From assembly GCA_041307765.1 (NCBI GenBank), contig JBFZCW010000207.1, forward strand, positions 1 through 5,511: a stretch of 5,511 nt of DNA, given 5' to 3'. The first letter of the stretch is position 1, and every line of letters starts with the position of its first letter. Both the position numbers and the translations under genes were made by a program. The notes under the pieces were generated by a model, which was not told where the DNA came from, searched no databases, and worked only from the letters and a program-made list of their open reading frames with translations. Positions 1 to 4,706 of this stretch are shown piece after piece. This stretch comes from DYRB01 sp041307765. Its GTDB lineage: Bacteria > Pseudomonadota > Gammaproteobacteria > Chromatiales > Chromatiaceae.

Positions 1-107
1 ACCGCGAGCCCGAGACCTGCGAGCAGGGCGCGTCGACGCAGATGGAAATCCGGCTGCATCGGGGGACGGTGCTCGGCGCGCTGCACCCGGTTCCTGCTGC
101 GGCTCAT
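1..107 (-). CDS. ftsI: FtsI (PBP3) N-terminal fragment, truncated by window edge
   Basis: Septal peptidoglycan transpeptidase of the divisome; only the first 35 codons are inside the window. The reading begins with ATG at 107, overlapping the ftsL stop as ATGA. An AGGGGGG Shine-Dalgarno-like run lies at 114-120, six bases before the ATG. The visible protein is a basic cytoplasmic tail (MSRSRNRVQR...) followed by LRRRALLAGLGLA, the beginning of the single membrane anchor that class B PBPs carry. The catalytic domain lies outside the window, so identity rests on the tail-plus-anchor pattern and on its position directly after ftsL, where ftsI is found in the dcw cluster of Gammaproteobacteria. 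Confidence 0.85.
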   Translation of the reverse strand, partial: MSRSRNRVQRAEHRPPMQPDFHLRRRALLAGLGLA

Positions 108-385
108 CGCGTACCCCCCTCGATGATGCGCATCTCGCGGCGCTCTGGTAGGTGCATGTCGAGGTGTTTCCGGGCGCGCCGCTCGACCCTGACGGTGTTG
201 GTGAGGGCGGCCTCCTCCAGGCGCAGGTTGTCCCACTCTACGTCGAGCGCCTCGCGTTGGACGCGCATGGCCTGCAGGTCGACGAACAGGAGCCTGGTCT
301 GATACTTGACGTAAACCACGGCGACGGCCGAGGTCATGACAGCTGCGATCAGCAACCCGGCAAACCAGACGCCCGCGCGTTTCAC
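104..385 (-). CDS. ftsL: Cell division protein FtsL
   Basis: Small bitopic inner-membrane protein of the FtsQLB complex, which activates FtsWI septal synthesis. A 93-residue product is read from a GTG start at 385 that overlaps the rsmH stop (GTGA), with GGAG at 394-397 eight bases upstream. The protein has a short basic N-terminus (MKRAG), a membrane span at about residues 7-26, and a periplasmic part with heptad-spaced Leu and the EW-x-L-x-LE pattern at residues 50-58 (EWDNLRLEE). It ends in a VERRARKHLDM stretch typical of gammaproteobacterial FtsL. Its length is close to the P. aeruginosa protein and shorter than E. coli FtsL (121 aa). The frame stays open upstream inside rsmH, but that extension is only rsmH shadow; the GTG fits the family length and the overlap. 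Confidence 0.93.
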   Translation of the reverse strand: MKRAGVWFAGLLIAAVMTSAVAVVYVKYQTRLLFVDLQAMRVQREALDVEWDNLRLEEAALTNTVRVERRARKHLDMHLPERREMRIIEGGTR

Positions 386-1326
386 GGCAACCGCTCCGCC
401 ACACGCAGTACGGCACTGCGGGATCGAGGGTTCGCGGCCACCTCCAGCGGAGAGGCGTGGATCGCCTTTCCGATGGGGCGCAGTCTCGGTTTTGCGCGGT
501 CCGCGGTAACCGGGACGCCGCGCGGGAACTGCTCCCCGCGGGCCTGGTTGCGGATGAAGCGCTTGACGATGCGGTCCTCCAGGGAGTGGAAGCTGATGAC
601 CCCCAGCCGCCCGCCCGAGGCCAACAGGTCGCACACCTGAGCCAGGCAGGCGGTCAATTCGTCGAGCTCGCGGTTAAGGTAGATGCGGATGGCCTGAAAG
701 GTCCGGGTGGCCGGGTGCTTCCCTGGCTCGCGGGTTGGGACCACCGCCTCGCAGAGGGCGGCCAGGGCCCGAGTGGTCAGGATCGGGCCGTCCAGGCGCG
801 CCCTGTGGATGGCGCGGGCGATGCGGCCGGCGAATCGTTCCTCGCCCAGGTCGCGGAGCACGGCCACGATCTCCGCCTCGCTCGCATGCCCCAGCCATCG
901 GGCCGCGGATTCCCCCGTCTCGGGGTCCATGCGCATGTCCAGGGGTCCGTCCGCCGAGAAGCTGAAGCCCCGGCTGGGATCATCGAGCTGCGGCGAGGAG
1001 ACGCCGAGGTCCAGCAGCAGTCCGTCGACTCGCCCGGCGAGCCCGTGGGACCCGGCGACCGTTGCGATCCCGGAGAAGCTAGCCCGGACCATCGTGAAAC
1101 GCCGGTCCTGATCCGCCAGGGCCTCGCCTGCGGCCACCGCCTGGGGGTCGCGATCCAACCCCACCAAGCGTCCGGCGGCCCCCAGACGCGCCAGGATCGC
1201 GCGGCTGTGCCCGCCGCGGCCGAAGGTGCAGTCGAAGTAGACGCCGTCCGGGCGGAGCGCCAGGGCCGTCACGCATTCCTCCAAAAGGACCGGTTGGTGG
1301 TATCCATCGATGGTCGGGGCCATCAT
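382..1326 (-). CDS. rsmH: 16S rRNA (cytosine(1402)-N(4))-methyltransferase RsmH (MraW)
   Basis: SAM-dependent enzyme that N4-methylates C1402 of 16S rRNA in the ribosomal P site; RsmI, also in this window, methylates the ribose of the same nucleotide. The 314-residue product matches the family length (313 in E. coli). Visible family motifs in order are HQPVLLEE (10-17), the SAM loop FDCTFGRGGHS (31-41), GLDRDP (56-61), DGLLLDLGVSSPQLD (101-115), RGFSF and DGPLDMRMD (119-133), TFQAIRIYLNREL (209-221) and GGRLGVISFHSLEDRIVK (238-255). It starts six bases after the mraZ stop with tandem ATG codons (1326 or 1323). No clear Shine-Dalgarno sequence is present, so translation is probably coupled to mraZ. 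The stop overlaps the ftsL start. Confidence 0.98.
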   Translation of the reverse strand: MMAPTIDGYHQPVLLEECVTALALRPDGVYFDCTFGRGGHSRAILARLGAAGRLVGLDRDPQAVAAGEALADQDRRFTMVRASFSGIATVAGSHGLAGRVDGLLLDLGVSSPQLDDPSRGFSFSADGPLDMRMDPETGESAARWLGHASEAEIVAVLRDLGEERFAGRIARAIHRARLDGPILTTRALAALCEAVVPTREPGKHPATRTFQAIRIYLNRELDELTACLAQVCDLLASGGRLGVISFHSLEDRIVKRFIRNQARGEQFPRGVPVTADRAKPRLRPIGKAIHASPLEVAANPRSRSAVLRVAERLP

Positions 1327-1332
1327 TCAGGG

Positions 1333-1788
1333 TCACAGGACCAAGTCGCTGATCCCTACCTCGTCCCGCAGGTCCTGCAGGTCGGGGTCCTCCAGGGAGG
1401 TGGCGATGTTGCGATCCCAGGTGTCCTCGTCCCAAAGCTCGAACTTGTTGCCCATGCCGACCACGGCCACGCGCTTGTCGAGGTTGGCGATTGCCTGCAG
1501 CTTCGGCGGGACCAGGATGCGCCCCTGGTTATCCATCTCCGAGTCGGGTGCGTTACCGATCAGCAGGCGCTGCAGCTCGCGGACCTTGCGGTTGAGGGCA
1601 GGCAGCGCGGTCAACTTCGCCCGGATCTTGTCCCACTCGGCCTCGGGGTAGAGCAGGAGGCACTTGTCGCGGTCGATGGTCAGGACTAGGCGGGAGGCAT
1701 AGGAATCAGCGAGTTCCTTGCGATACCTGGCAGGTACCGGAAGGCGCCCCTTGGCGTCGAGACTGACAACCGCCATCCCCTGAAACAA
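1333..1788 (-). CDS. mraZ: Transcriptional regulator MraZ, probable TTG start
   Basis: DNA-binding repressor of its own dcw operon, first gene of the cluster. Two AbrB-like half-repeats carry the signature DxxGR motifs, DAKGR at residues 11-15 and DNQGR at 86-90. Other conserved pieces are RYRKEL (21-26), LLLYPEAEW (44-52), QRLLIGNA (73-80) and NKFELWDEDTW (114-124). The TTG at 1788 is chosen because it gives (M)FQGMAVVSLDAKGR, which lines up with E. coli MFRGATLVNLDSKGR, and a 151-residue product (E. coli 152). A G-rich Shine-Dalgarno-like run (1794-1800) sits just upstream. An ATG at 1776 would cut into the first beta strand. The ATG at 1878 lies at the -35 box of the mapped promoter, so it cannot be the start of that transcript. 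Expression is probably autoregulated through the boxes at 1816-1840. Confidence 0.96.
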   Translation of the reverse strand: MFQGMAVVSLDAKGRLPVPARYRKELADSYASRLVLTIDRDKCLLLYPEAEWDKIRAKLTALPALNRKVRELQRLLIGNAPDSEMDNQGRILVPPKLQAIANLDKRVAVVGMGNKFELWDEDTWDRNIATSLEDPDLQDLRDEVGISDLVL

Positions 1789-1815
1789 GTCCGCCCCCCC
1801 TCGGTTCCAAAAATC

Positions 1816-1840
1816 CCCCCAATTCCCCACCGCTCCCCAC
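1816..1840 (-). promoter_or_regulatory. MraZ operator: 10-bp-spaced GTGGG boxes
   Basis: Read on the minus strand, GTGGG (1836-1840), GTGGG (1826-1830) and GGGGG (1816-1820) form three direct repeats separated by 5-nt spacers. E. coli MraZ is known to bind TGGGN direct repeats with the same 5-nt spacing upstream of mraZ. The boxes begin just after the predicted transcription start of the mraZ promoter, so bound MraZ would block initiation or early elongation. Assignment to MraZ is inference from motif, spacing and position. Confidence 0.85.
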
Positions 1841-1849
1841 TCGAAAGCC

Positions 1850-1878
1850 ATATTAGGCAACAACATCCCTACCGTCAA
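1850..1878 (-). promoter_or_regulatory. Sigma-70 promoter of mraZ (Pmra)
   Basis: On the minus strand the -35 box TTGACG (1873-1878) and the -10 box TAATAT (1850-1855) are separated by exactly 17 bases, five of six and four or more matches to consensus respectively. Transcription would begin near 1843, giving a leader of about 55 nt that carries the MraZ boxes and ends at the TTG start of mraZ. It should drive mraZ-rsmH-ftsL-ftsI. Confidence 0.82.
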
Positions 1879-1911
1879 GCACGCGGCTAAGGTAATTTTC
1901 TTGCCCGTCAG

Positions 1912-1923
1912 TGACTTAAGTCA
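1912..1923. repeat. 12-bp perfect palindrome TGACTTAAGTCA
   Basis: The 12 bases read identically on both strands. The site begins 33 bases upstream of the mraZ -35 box, a position where a dimeric regulator could act on the dcw promoter. The TGAC-N4-GTCA layout resembles the half-site geometry of Crp/Fnr-family operators (TTGAT-N4-ATCAA for FNR), but it is not a match to that consensus. The binding protein is unknown. Confidence 0.5.
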
Positions 1924-1958
1924 TACATTGTGCCAATTATGAGACAATTACAGAATCT

Positions 1959-1979
1959 CCACGGAATTCAATTCCGTGG
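1959..1979. repeat. 21-bp perfect inverted repeat (10-bp arms)
   Basis: CCACGGAATT (1959-1968) and AATTCCGTGG (1970-1979) are perfect inverse complements around one central base. As RNA it would form a 9-bp stem with a 3-nt loop. It lies about 95 bases past the end of rnpB, so on the minus strand it could be a transcript-ending or 3'-protecting hairpin. However, no U-tract follows on either strand, which argues against a classical intrinsic terminator. An operator for a dimeric regulator is an equal possibility. Confidence 0.55.
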
Positions 1980-2070
1980 CGAAGCAATTTGATTTGGAGC
2001 TTAGGTTCGACGGGCCTGGCGAGGGGCAGATGGTCCGCCCTGAGTACGCGTTGCTGCGGAAGCGGGTGGA

Positions 2071-2451
2071 GGGGGGAGCCGGCCGATAAGCCGGGTTCTG
2101 TCGCGGACAGCCATTCATCTAGGGCGCACGTCACCGCGCGCCTCAAGCGACCTACCCGGGGGCCCGCACGGGCCGCGCGGCGCGGTCCGAAGACCGCATG
2201 CCCCCCTATTTGGTCTTGCTCCGGAGTGGGGTTTACCTTGCCGTCGGTGTTACCACCGACGCGGTGCGCTCTTACCGCACCATTTCACCCTTGCCGCCCC
2301 GCCGGGAGGCGGGGGTTGGCGGTGTATTTTCTGTGGCACTTTCCGTAGGCTCGCGCCCCCCAGGCGTTACCTGGCACCCTGCCCTTTGGAGCCCGGACTT
2401 TCCTCCCCCGCGGGCTTGCACCCGAGGCGGCGGCTGTCTGGCCGACTCCCC
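2071..2451 (-). ncRNA. rnpB: RNase P RNA, bacterial type A
   Basis: Catalytic RNA of ribonuclease P, which trims the 5' leader of tRNA precursors. On the minus strand the conserved cores are all present: GAGGAAAGTCCGGGCTCC (2388-2405), GGTGCCAGGTAACGCCTGG (about 2361-2380), the AGGGTGAAA...GCGGTAAGAGCGCACCG block, GACCAAATAGG, AGATGAATGGCTGTCC (2105-2120) and ACAGAACCCGGCTTATC (2085-2101). Ends were set by helix P1: bases 2440-2451 pair with 2073-2084 over 12 bp including one G-U. The length of about 380 nt is like E. coli (377). P3 appears shorter than in E. coli, while L15/P16 carries an extra hairpin (2182-2197). Exact 3' maturation is uncertain by a few bases. The position between rsmI and mraZ is the same as in Pseudomonas. 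Confidence 0.97.
2182..2197 (-). other. UUCG tetraloop hairpin in L15/P16 of RNase P RNA
   Basis: On the minus strand GCGGTC, TTCG and GACCGC form a perfect 6-bp stem capped by a C(UUCG)G tetraloop, an exceptionally stable RNA hairpin. It directly follows the bases aligned with E. coli L15 AUAAGGU (here AUGCGGU) and includes the GGU that normally pairs with tRNA CCA. The alternative is that GGU stays in an open L15 and the downstream bases pair elsewhere in P16/P17. Confidence 0.6.
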
Positions 2452-2456
2452 GAAAC

Positions 2457-2485
2457 AGTCTATTCGCCTGCGGCACGGTGGCCAA
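2457..2485 (-). promoter_or_regulatory. Sigma-70 promoter of rnpB
   Basis: On the minus strand TTGGCC (2480-2485) and TAGACT (2457-2462) are spaced by 17 bases. The 5' end of P1 at 2451 lies 6 bases past the -10 box, the expected distance for transcription to begin at the mature RNA 5' end. The discriminator is short and leads directly into GGGGAG. Confidence 0.75.
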
Positions 2486-2489
2486 GTGT

Positions 2490-2507
2490 GCCCGTCACGC
2501 CACGGGC
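2490..2507. other. Hairpin-forming sequence between rsmI and rnpB promoter
   Basis: GCCCGT (2490-2495) and ACGGGC (2502-2507) are perfect inverted arms with a 6-base loop, located in the 98-base gap after the rsmI stop and just before the rnpB -35 box. It could end or stabilise the rsmI transcript, but no T-run follows on the minus strand and the stem is short. The assignment is weak. Confidence 0.25.
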
Positions 2508-2549
2508 GTGCCTCCAGCCAGTCGCTATTAGTTGCTGGCCCTTGGCCGC

Positions 2550-3413
2550 TCAACGATCCCGACGGTCGTCGCCGCCCAGGCCCAACCCGACCTGGTAGAG
2601 ACGGTTCTTGCTTCCCCCGGTAAGACGCGCCGCCAGCCCGGCCGCCTGTTTCAGGGGCAGCTCGGCGGCCAGGATCGCCAGGACCCGCTCTTCTTCCCGG
2701 GTCTGGGCCGCGTCGACCGCCTGGCCGGCCCCCTCCACGAGCACGACCAATTCACCCAGGCGCTGCTCGGCGTCCATCGCTAGGCGTTCGGCCAGCTCGT
2801 TCAGCGTCCCGCACAGGAAGGTCTCGAAGTGTTTTGTCAACTCGCGGGCGACGACGGCCCGGCGGGCGCCGCCGAGCACGGCGGCGAGGTCCCCGAGGGT
2901 GCGTGTTGCGCGCTTGCCGCTTTCATAGAACAGGAGTGTCCCGGGCTCGGTCGCCACCCCGGCCAGCCAGTCCCGGCACTTGGCAGAGGTCCGCGGCGGG
3001 AAGCCGAGGAAGAGAAATCGGTCGCTGGGCAGCCCGGCGGCGGACAGAGCGCAAACGGCGGCATTGGCCCCGGGGATGGGTACCACCCGCAGCGCGCAGG
3101 CACGCGCCGCACGCACCAGGATGAAGCCGGGGTCGCTAATCAGCGGCGTCCCGGCATCGGAGATCAGGGCGACATCTCGGCCGTCCTGCAAGACCCTGAG
3201 GAGCCCCTGGGCGCTGTCTGCCTCGTTGTGCTCGTGATAAGACCGCAGCTCTGCCTGAATGCCAAAGTGCGTCAGCAGGCGCCGCGCGTTGCGGGTGTCC
3301 TCCGCGGCGATTATGTCGACTTCGCGTAACACGGTCAGGGCCCGTTCCGTGACGTCTCCAAGATTGCCGATAGGAGTGGCCACCACGTATAGTACGCCCG
3401 CTGCTTCGCTCAC
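2550..3413 (-). CDS. rsmI: 16S rRNA 2'-O-ribose C1402 methyltransferase RsmI
   Basis: SAM-dependent enzyme that 2'-O-methylates C1402 in the decoding centre, complementing RsmH. The 287-residue product (E. coli 286) shows the family motifs LYVVATPIGNLGDVTERAL (8-26), AAEDTR (36-41), the HEHNE stretch (60-64), ALISDAGTPLISDPG (82-96), PIPGANAAVCALSAAGLPSDRF (112-133), TLLFYESGKR (159-168), ARELTKHFET (189-198), GELVVLVEG (220-228) and ELPLKQAA (251-258). The start is the GTG at 3413, preceded at seven bases by GGGAGG. The frame remains open for 328 codons further upstream, but that part is antisense to lpoA and carries no family similarity. rsmI is divergent from lpoA, with 42 bp between start codons. 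Confidence 0.97.
   Translation of the reverse strand: MSEAAGVLYVVATPIGNLGDVTERALTVLREVDIIAAEDTRNARRLLTHFGIQAELRSYHEHNEADSAQGLLRVLQDGRDVALISDAGTPLISDPGFILVRAARACALRVVPIPGANAAVCALSAAGLPSDRFLFLGFPPRTSAKCRDWLAGVATEPGTLLFYESGKRATRTLGDLAAVLGGARRAVVARELTKHFETFLCGTLNELAERLAMDAEQRLGELVVLVEGAGQAVDAAQTREEERVLAILAAELPLKQAAGLAARLTGGSKNRLYQVGLGLGGDDRRDR
3364..3393 (+). promoter_or_regulatory. Candidate sigma-70 promoter for lpoA operon, inside rsmI
   Basis: TTGCCG (3364-3369) and TATAGT (3388-3393) are 18 bases apart on the plus strand, with a predicted start near 3400 and a leader of about 55 nt before the lpoA ATG. The elements lie within the first codons of the oppositely read rsmI gene. The 42-bp gap between the two genes is GC-rich and holds no better plus-strand promoter. 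Confidence 0.5.
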
Positions 3414-3420
3414 CCTCCGC

Positions 3421-3426
3421 CCTCCC
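3421..3426 (-). promoter_or_regulatory. Shine-Dalgarno of rsmI that fixes its GTG start
   Basis: GGGAGG on the minus strand sits seven bases before the GTG at 3413. It is the reason for preferring this GTG over any start in the long open extension upstream; the resulting N-terminus also matches the family start just before the LYVV-x-TPIGNL motif. Confidence 0.8.
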
Positions 3427-3455
3427 AAAACTCCCGCCCCAAGCTGGAAAACATC

Positions 3456-4694
3456 ATGGTCCATCAACGGTTTGGTTTGCACAACCAAGAGCAGCCCGCG
3501 ACCCTGCGAGGCCTGGTTCGGATCCCAGGGCAAATGCCAGGCCTGGCCTCGGCCCTGATCCTGGCCCTGGCCTTGGCCCTGGCAGGCTGCGCCGGCAATC
3601 GGGCCCAGGAGGGCCAGAAGCTGGTCGCCCCGGCGCCCGGCACCGGCGCCTACCCGGCCGGGGGCAAGGTCGCCGTGCTGTTGCCCAGCACCGGGCCCTA
3701 TGCGAGCGGCGCCTATGGGGGCGCCATAGGGGCCATCCGGGAGGGCATCCAGGCGGCCCAGCGGGCCGACGACCAGGCCAGGCGACCCCAGGTCGTCCTG
3801 GTCGATGCCAGCCAGTCGGCCCGTGCCCGCGCCCAGGTGGACACGGCGGCGGCGGGTGGTGCCGGCTATGTCGTAGGCCCCCTGCTCAAGGGGGCGGTGG
3901 ATGCCCTGGCGGCGGGAGCGGCGCTGCCGGTGCCGACCCTGGCCCTCAATCGCGCCACCGGGGAGCGCAAGGCCCCCGCCAACCTTTTCCAGTTCGCCCT
4001 GTCGCCGGAGGACGAAGGGGCCTCGGCGGCCGATGCGGCCTGGGCGGCCGGACACCGCTCGGCCCTGCTGCTGTATCCCGCCGCGCCCTGGGCCAACCGC
4101 CTGGTCCAGGCCTTCCGCACCCAGTGGACGGGCCTTGGGGGGCACATTATCGGACAGAAGACCTATGGCGCGGGCCCGACGGCCCAGGGCGCGGCGGTGC
4201 AGGGGCTCTTGGGGGACGGCGATCGGGGGACGGCCGACCGGGGCAGTACCTTTGTCTTCCTGGTAGCTACGAAGGAGTCGGCGCGGGCGATCTGGCCCCG
4301 GATTCGGGCGATCGGCGAGCTTCCGGCCTATGCTACCTCGCTGGTCTACCCCGGCGATTTCGACCCGGCGGCCGATCAGGTGTTGGCCGGGCTCCACTTC
4401 GTCGACATCCCCTGGATGCTCGCAGACGGTGACGGGCCCCTGTCGCGGCGCGCGCTGCGGCGTGCCCTGCCCAACATCGGCGGCAGCGACCAGCGGCTCT
4501 ATGCGATGGGGATCGACGCCTACGAGCTAGCCCCCCGCGCGGCGGACTTGGCCAAGCGCCCCGGGACCTCCTATCCGGGGCACACCGGGGCGCTACGCGT
4601 CGACTCGACCGGTCTTGTACACCGGCAACTGGTGCTGGGGCAGTTCACCGCTACCGGCGTGGCCCCTGTTACCGCCCCGACCGCGGGCAAGTAG
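3456..4694 (+). CDS. lpoA: Short LpoA/LppC-family outer-membrane lipoprotein
   Basis: In E. coli LpoA is an outer-membrane lipoprotein that activates the peptidoglycan synthase PBP1A. The product here has 412 residues with a hydrophobic signal at about 28-44 and lipobox LAGC (42-45; acylated Cys45, Ala at +2, fitting outer-membrane sorting). A 25-residue linker leads to a type I periplasmic-binding-protein-like fold from KVAVLLPSTGPYASGA (71-86). Family stretches are GPLLKGAVDAL (141-151), LALNR (162-166), FQFALSPEDEG (178-188), RSALLLYPAAPWANRLVQAF (201-220), YATSLVYPGDFDP (292-304), GLHFVDIPWML (312-322), GIDAYELA (352-359) and GHTGALRVD..G.VHRQLVLGQF (375-397). E. coli LpoA (678 aa) has an extra N-terminal TPR domain that is missing here. 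The start is uncertain: ATG 3456 gives a long basic n-region, while ATG 3534 gives a short uncharged one. Confidence 0.9.
   Translation: MVHQRFGLHNQEQPATLRGLVRIPGQMPGLASALILALALALAGCAGNRAQEGQKLVAPAPGTGAYPAGGKVAVLLPSTGPYASGAYGGAIGAIREGIQAAQRADDQARRPQVVLVDASQSARARAQVDTAAAGGAGYVVGPLLKGAVDALAAGAALPVPTLALNRATGERKAPANLFQFALSPEDEGASAADAAWAAGHRSALLLYPAAPWANRLVQAFRTQWTGLGGHIIGQKTYGAGPTAQGAAVQGLLGDGDRGTADRGSTFVFLVATKESARAIWPRIRAIGELPAYATSLVYPGDFDPAADQVLAGLHFVDIPWMLADGDGPLSRRALRRALPNIGGSDQRLYAMGIDAYELAPRAADLAKRPGTSYPGHTGALRVDSTGLVHRQLVLGQFTATGVAPVTAPTAGK
3543..3584 (+). repeat. Imperfect CTGGCC hexamer array in lpoA signal peptide
   Basis: Seven consecutive hexamers, in frame with lpoA, each encode a Leu-Ala-like dipeptide of the signal peptide core. 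Three are exact CTGGCC (3543-3548, 3561-3566, 3567-3572), and TTGGCC and CTGGCA differ by one base. Slippage by whole units would lengthen or shorten the hydrophobic core without a frameshift. It is probably a by-product of high GC and an Ala/Leu-rich signal. Confidence 0.6.
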
Positions 4695-4706
4695 CTGACC
4701 GCCATC

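Larger units (their letters stand above)
1879..2070. other. Intergenic spacer between rnpB and mraZ promoter
   Basis: This 190-base stretch separates the 3' end of rnpB from the mraZ -35 box. Roughly 1890-2000 is clearly more AT-rich than the rest of the window, as expected for regulatory DNA. It contains two perfect palindromes (listed separately) and a pair of ATTGT/ACAAT inverted arms (1927-1931 and 1944-1948, 12-base spacer). I see no convincing gene, tRNA or U-tract terminator. A short plus-strand frame from a GTG at 1976 is discussed as a weak finding only. Confidence 0.6.

Noticed and set aside
457..1689. 410-codon plus-strand open frame antisense to rsmH and mraZ
   Set aside because: It lies opposite two clearly identified genes, shows no recognisable domain, and has the low-complexity mix typical of high-GC antisense shadow frames.
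1924..1940. Possible sigma-54 promoter (TTGGCAC on the minus strand)
   Set aside because: The -24-like element is present, but the required GC of the -12 element is absent at the proper spacing (GA instead).
1980..2020. GGTTCGA motif suggesting a tRNA T-arm on the plus strand
   Set aside because: No acceptor, D or anticodon stem could be found around it.
1937..2146. 69-codon minus-strand frame covering the rnpB 3' end
   Set aside because: Most of its first half is the conserved rnpB RNA read as codons; there is no ribosome-binding site and no recognisable protein similarity.
2198..2623. Plus-strand frames across rnpB and the rsmI end
   Set aside because: They are accidental translations of the reverse complement of a structural RNA and the end of rsmI.
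3414..4397. 328-codon minus-strand extension upstream of rsmI, antisense to lpoA
   Set aside because: The extension is Gly/Arg/Gln-rich shadow of lpoA. The RsmI family begins at the GTG at 3413, which has a strong ribosome-binding site.
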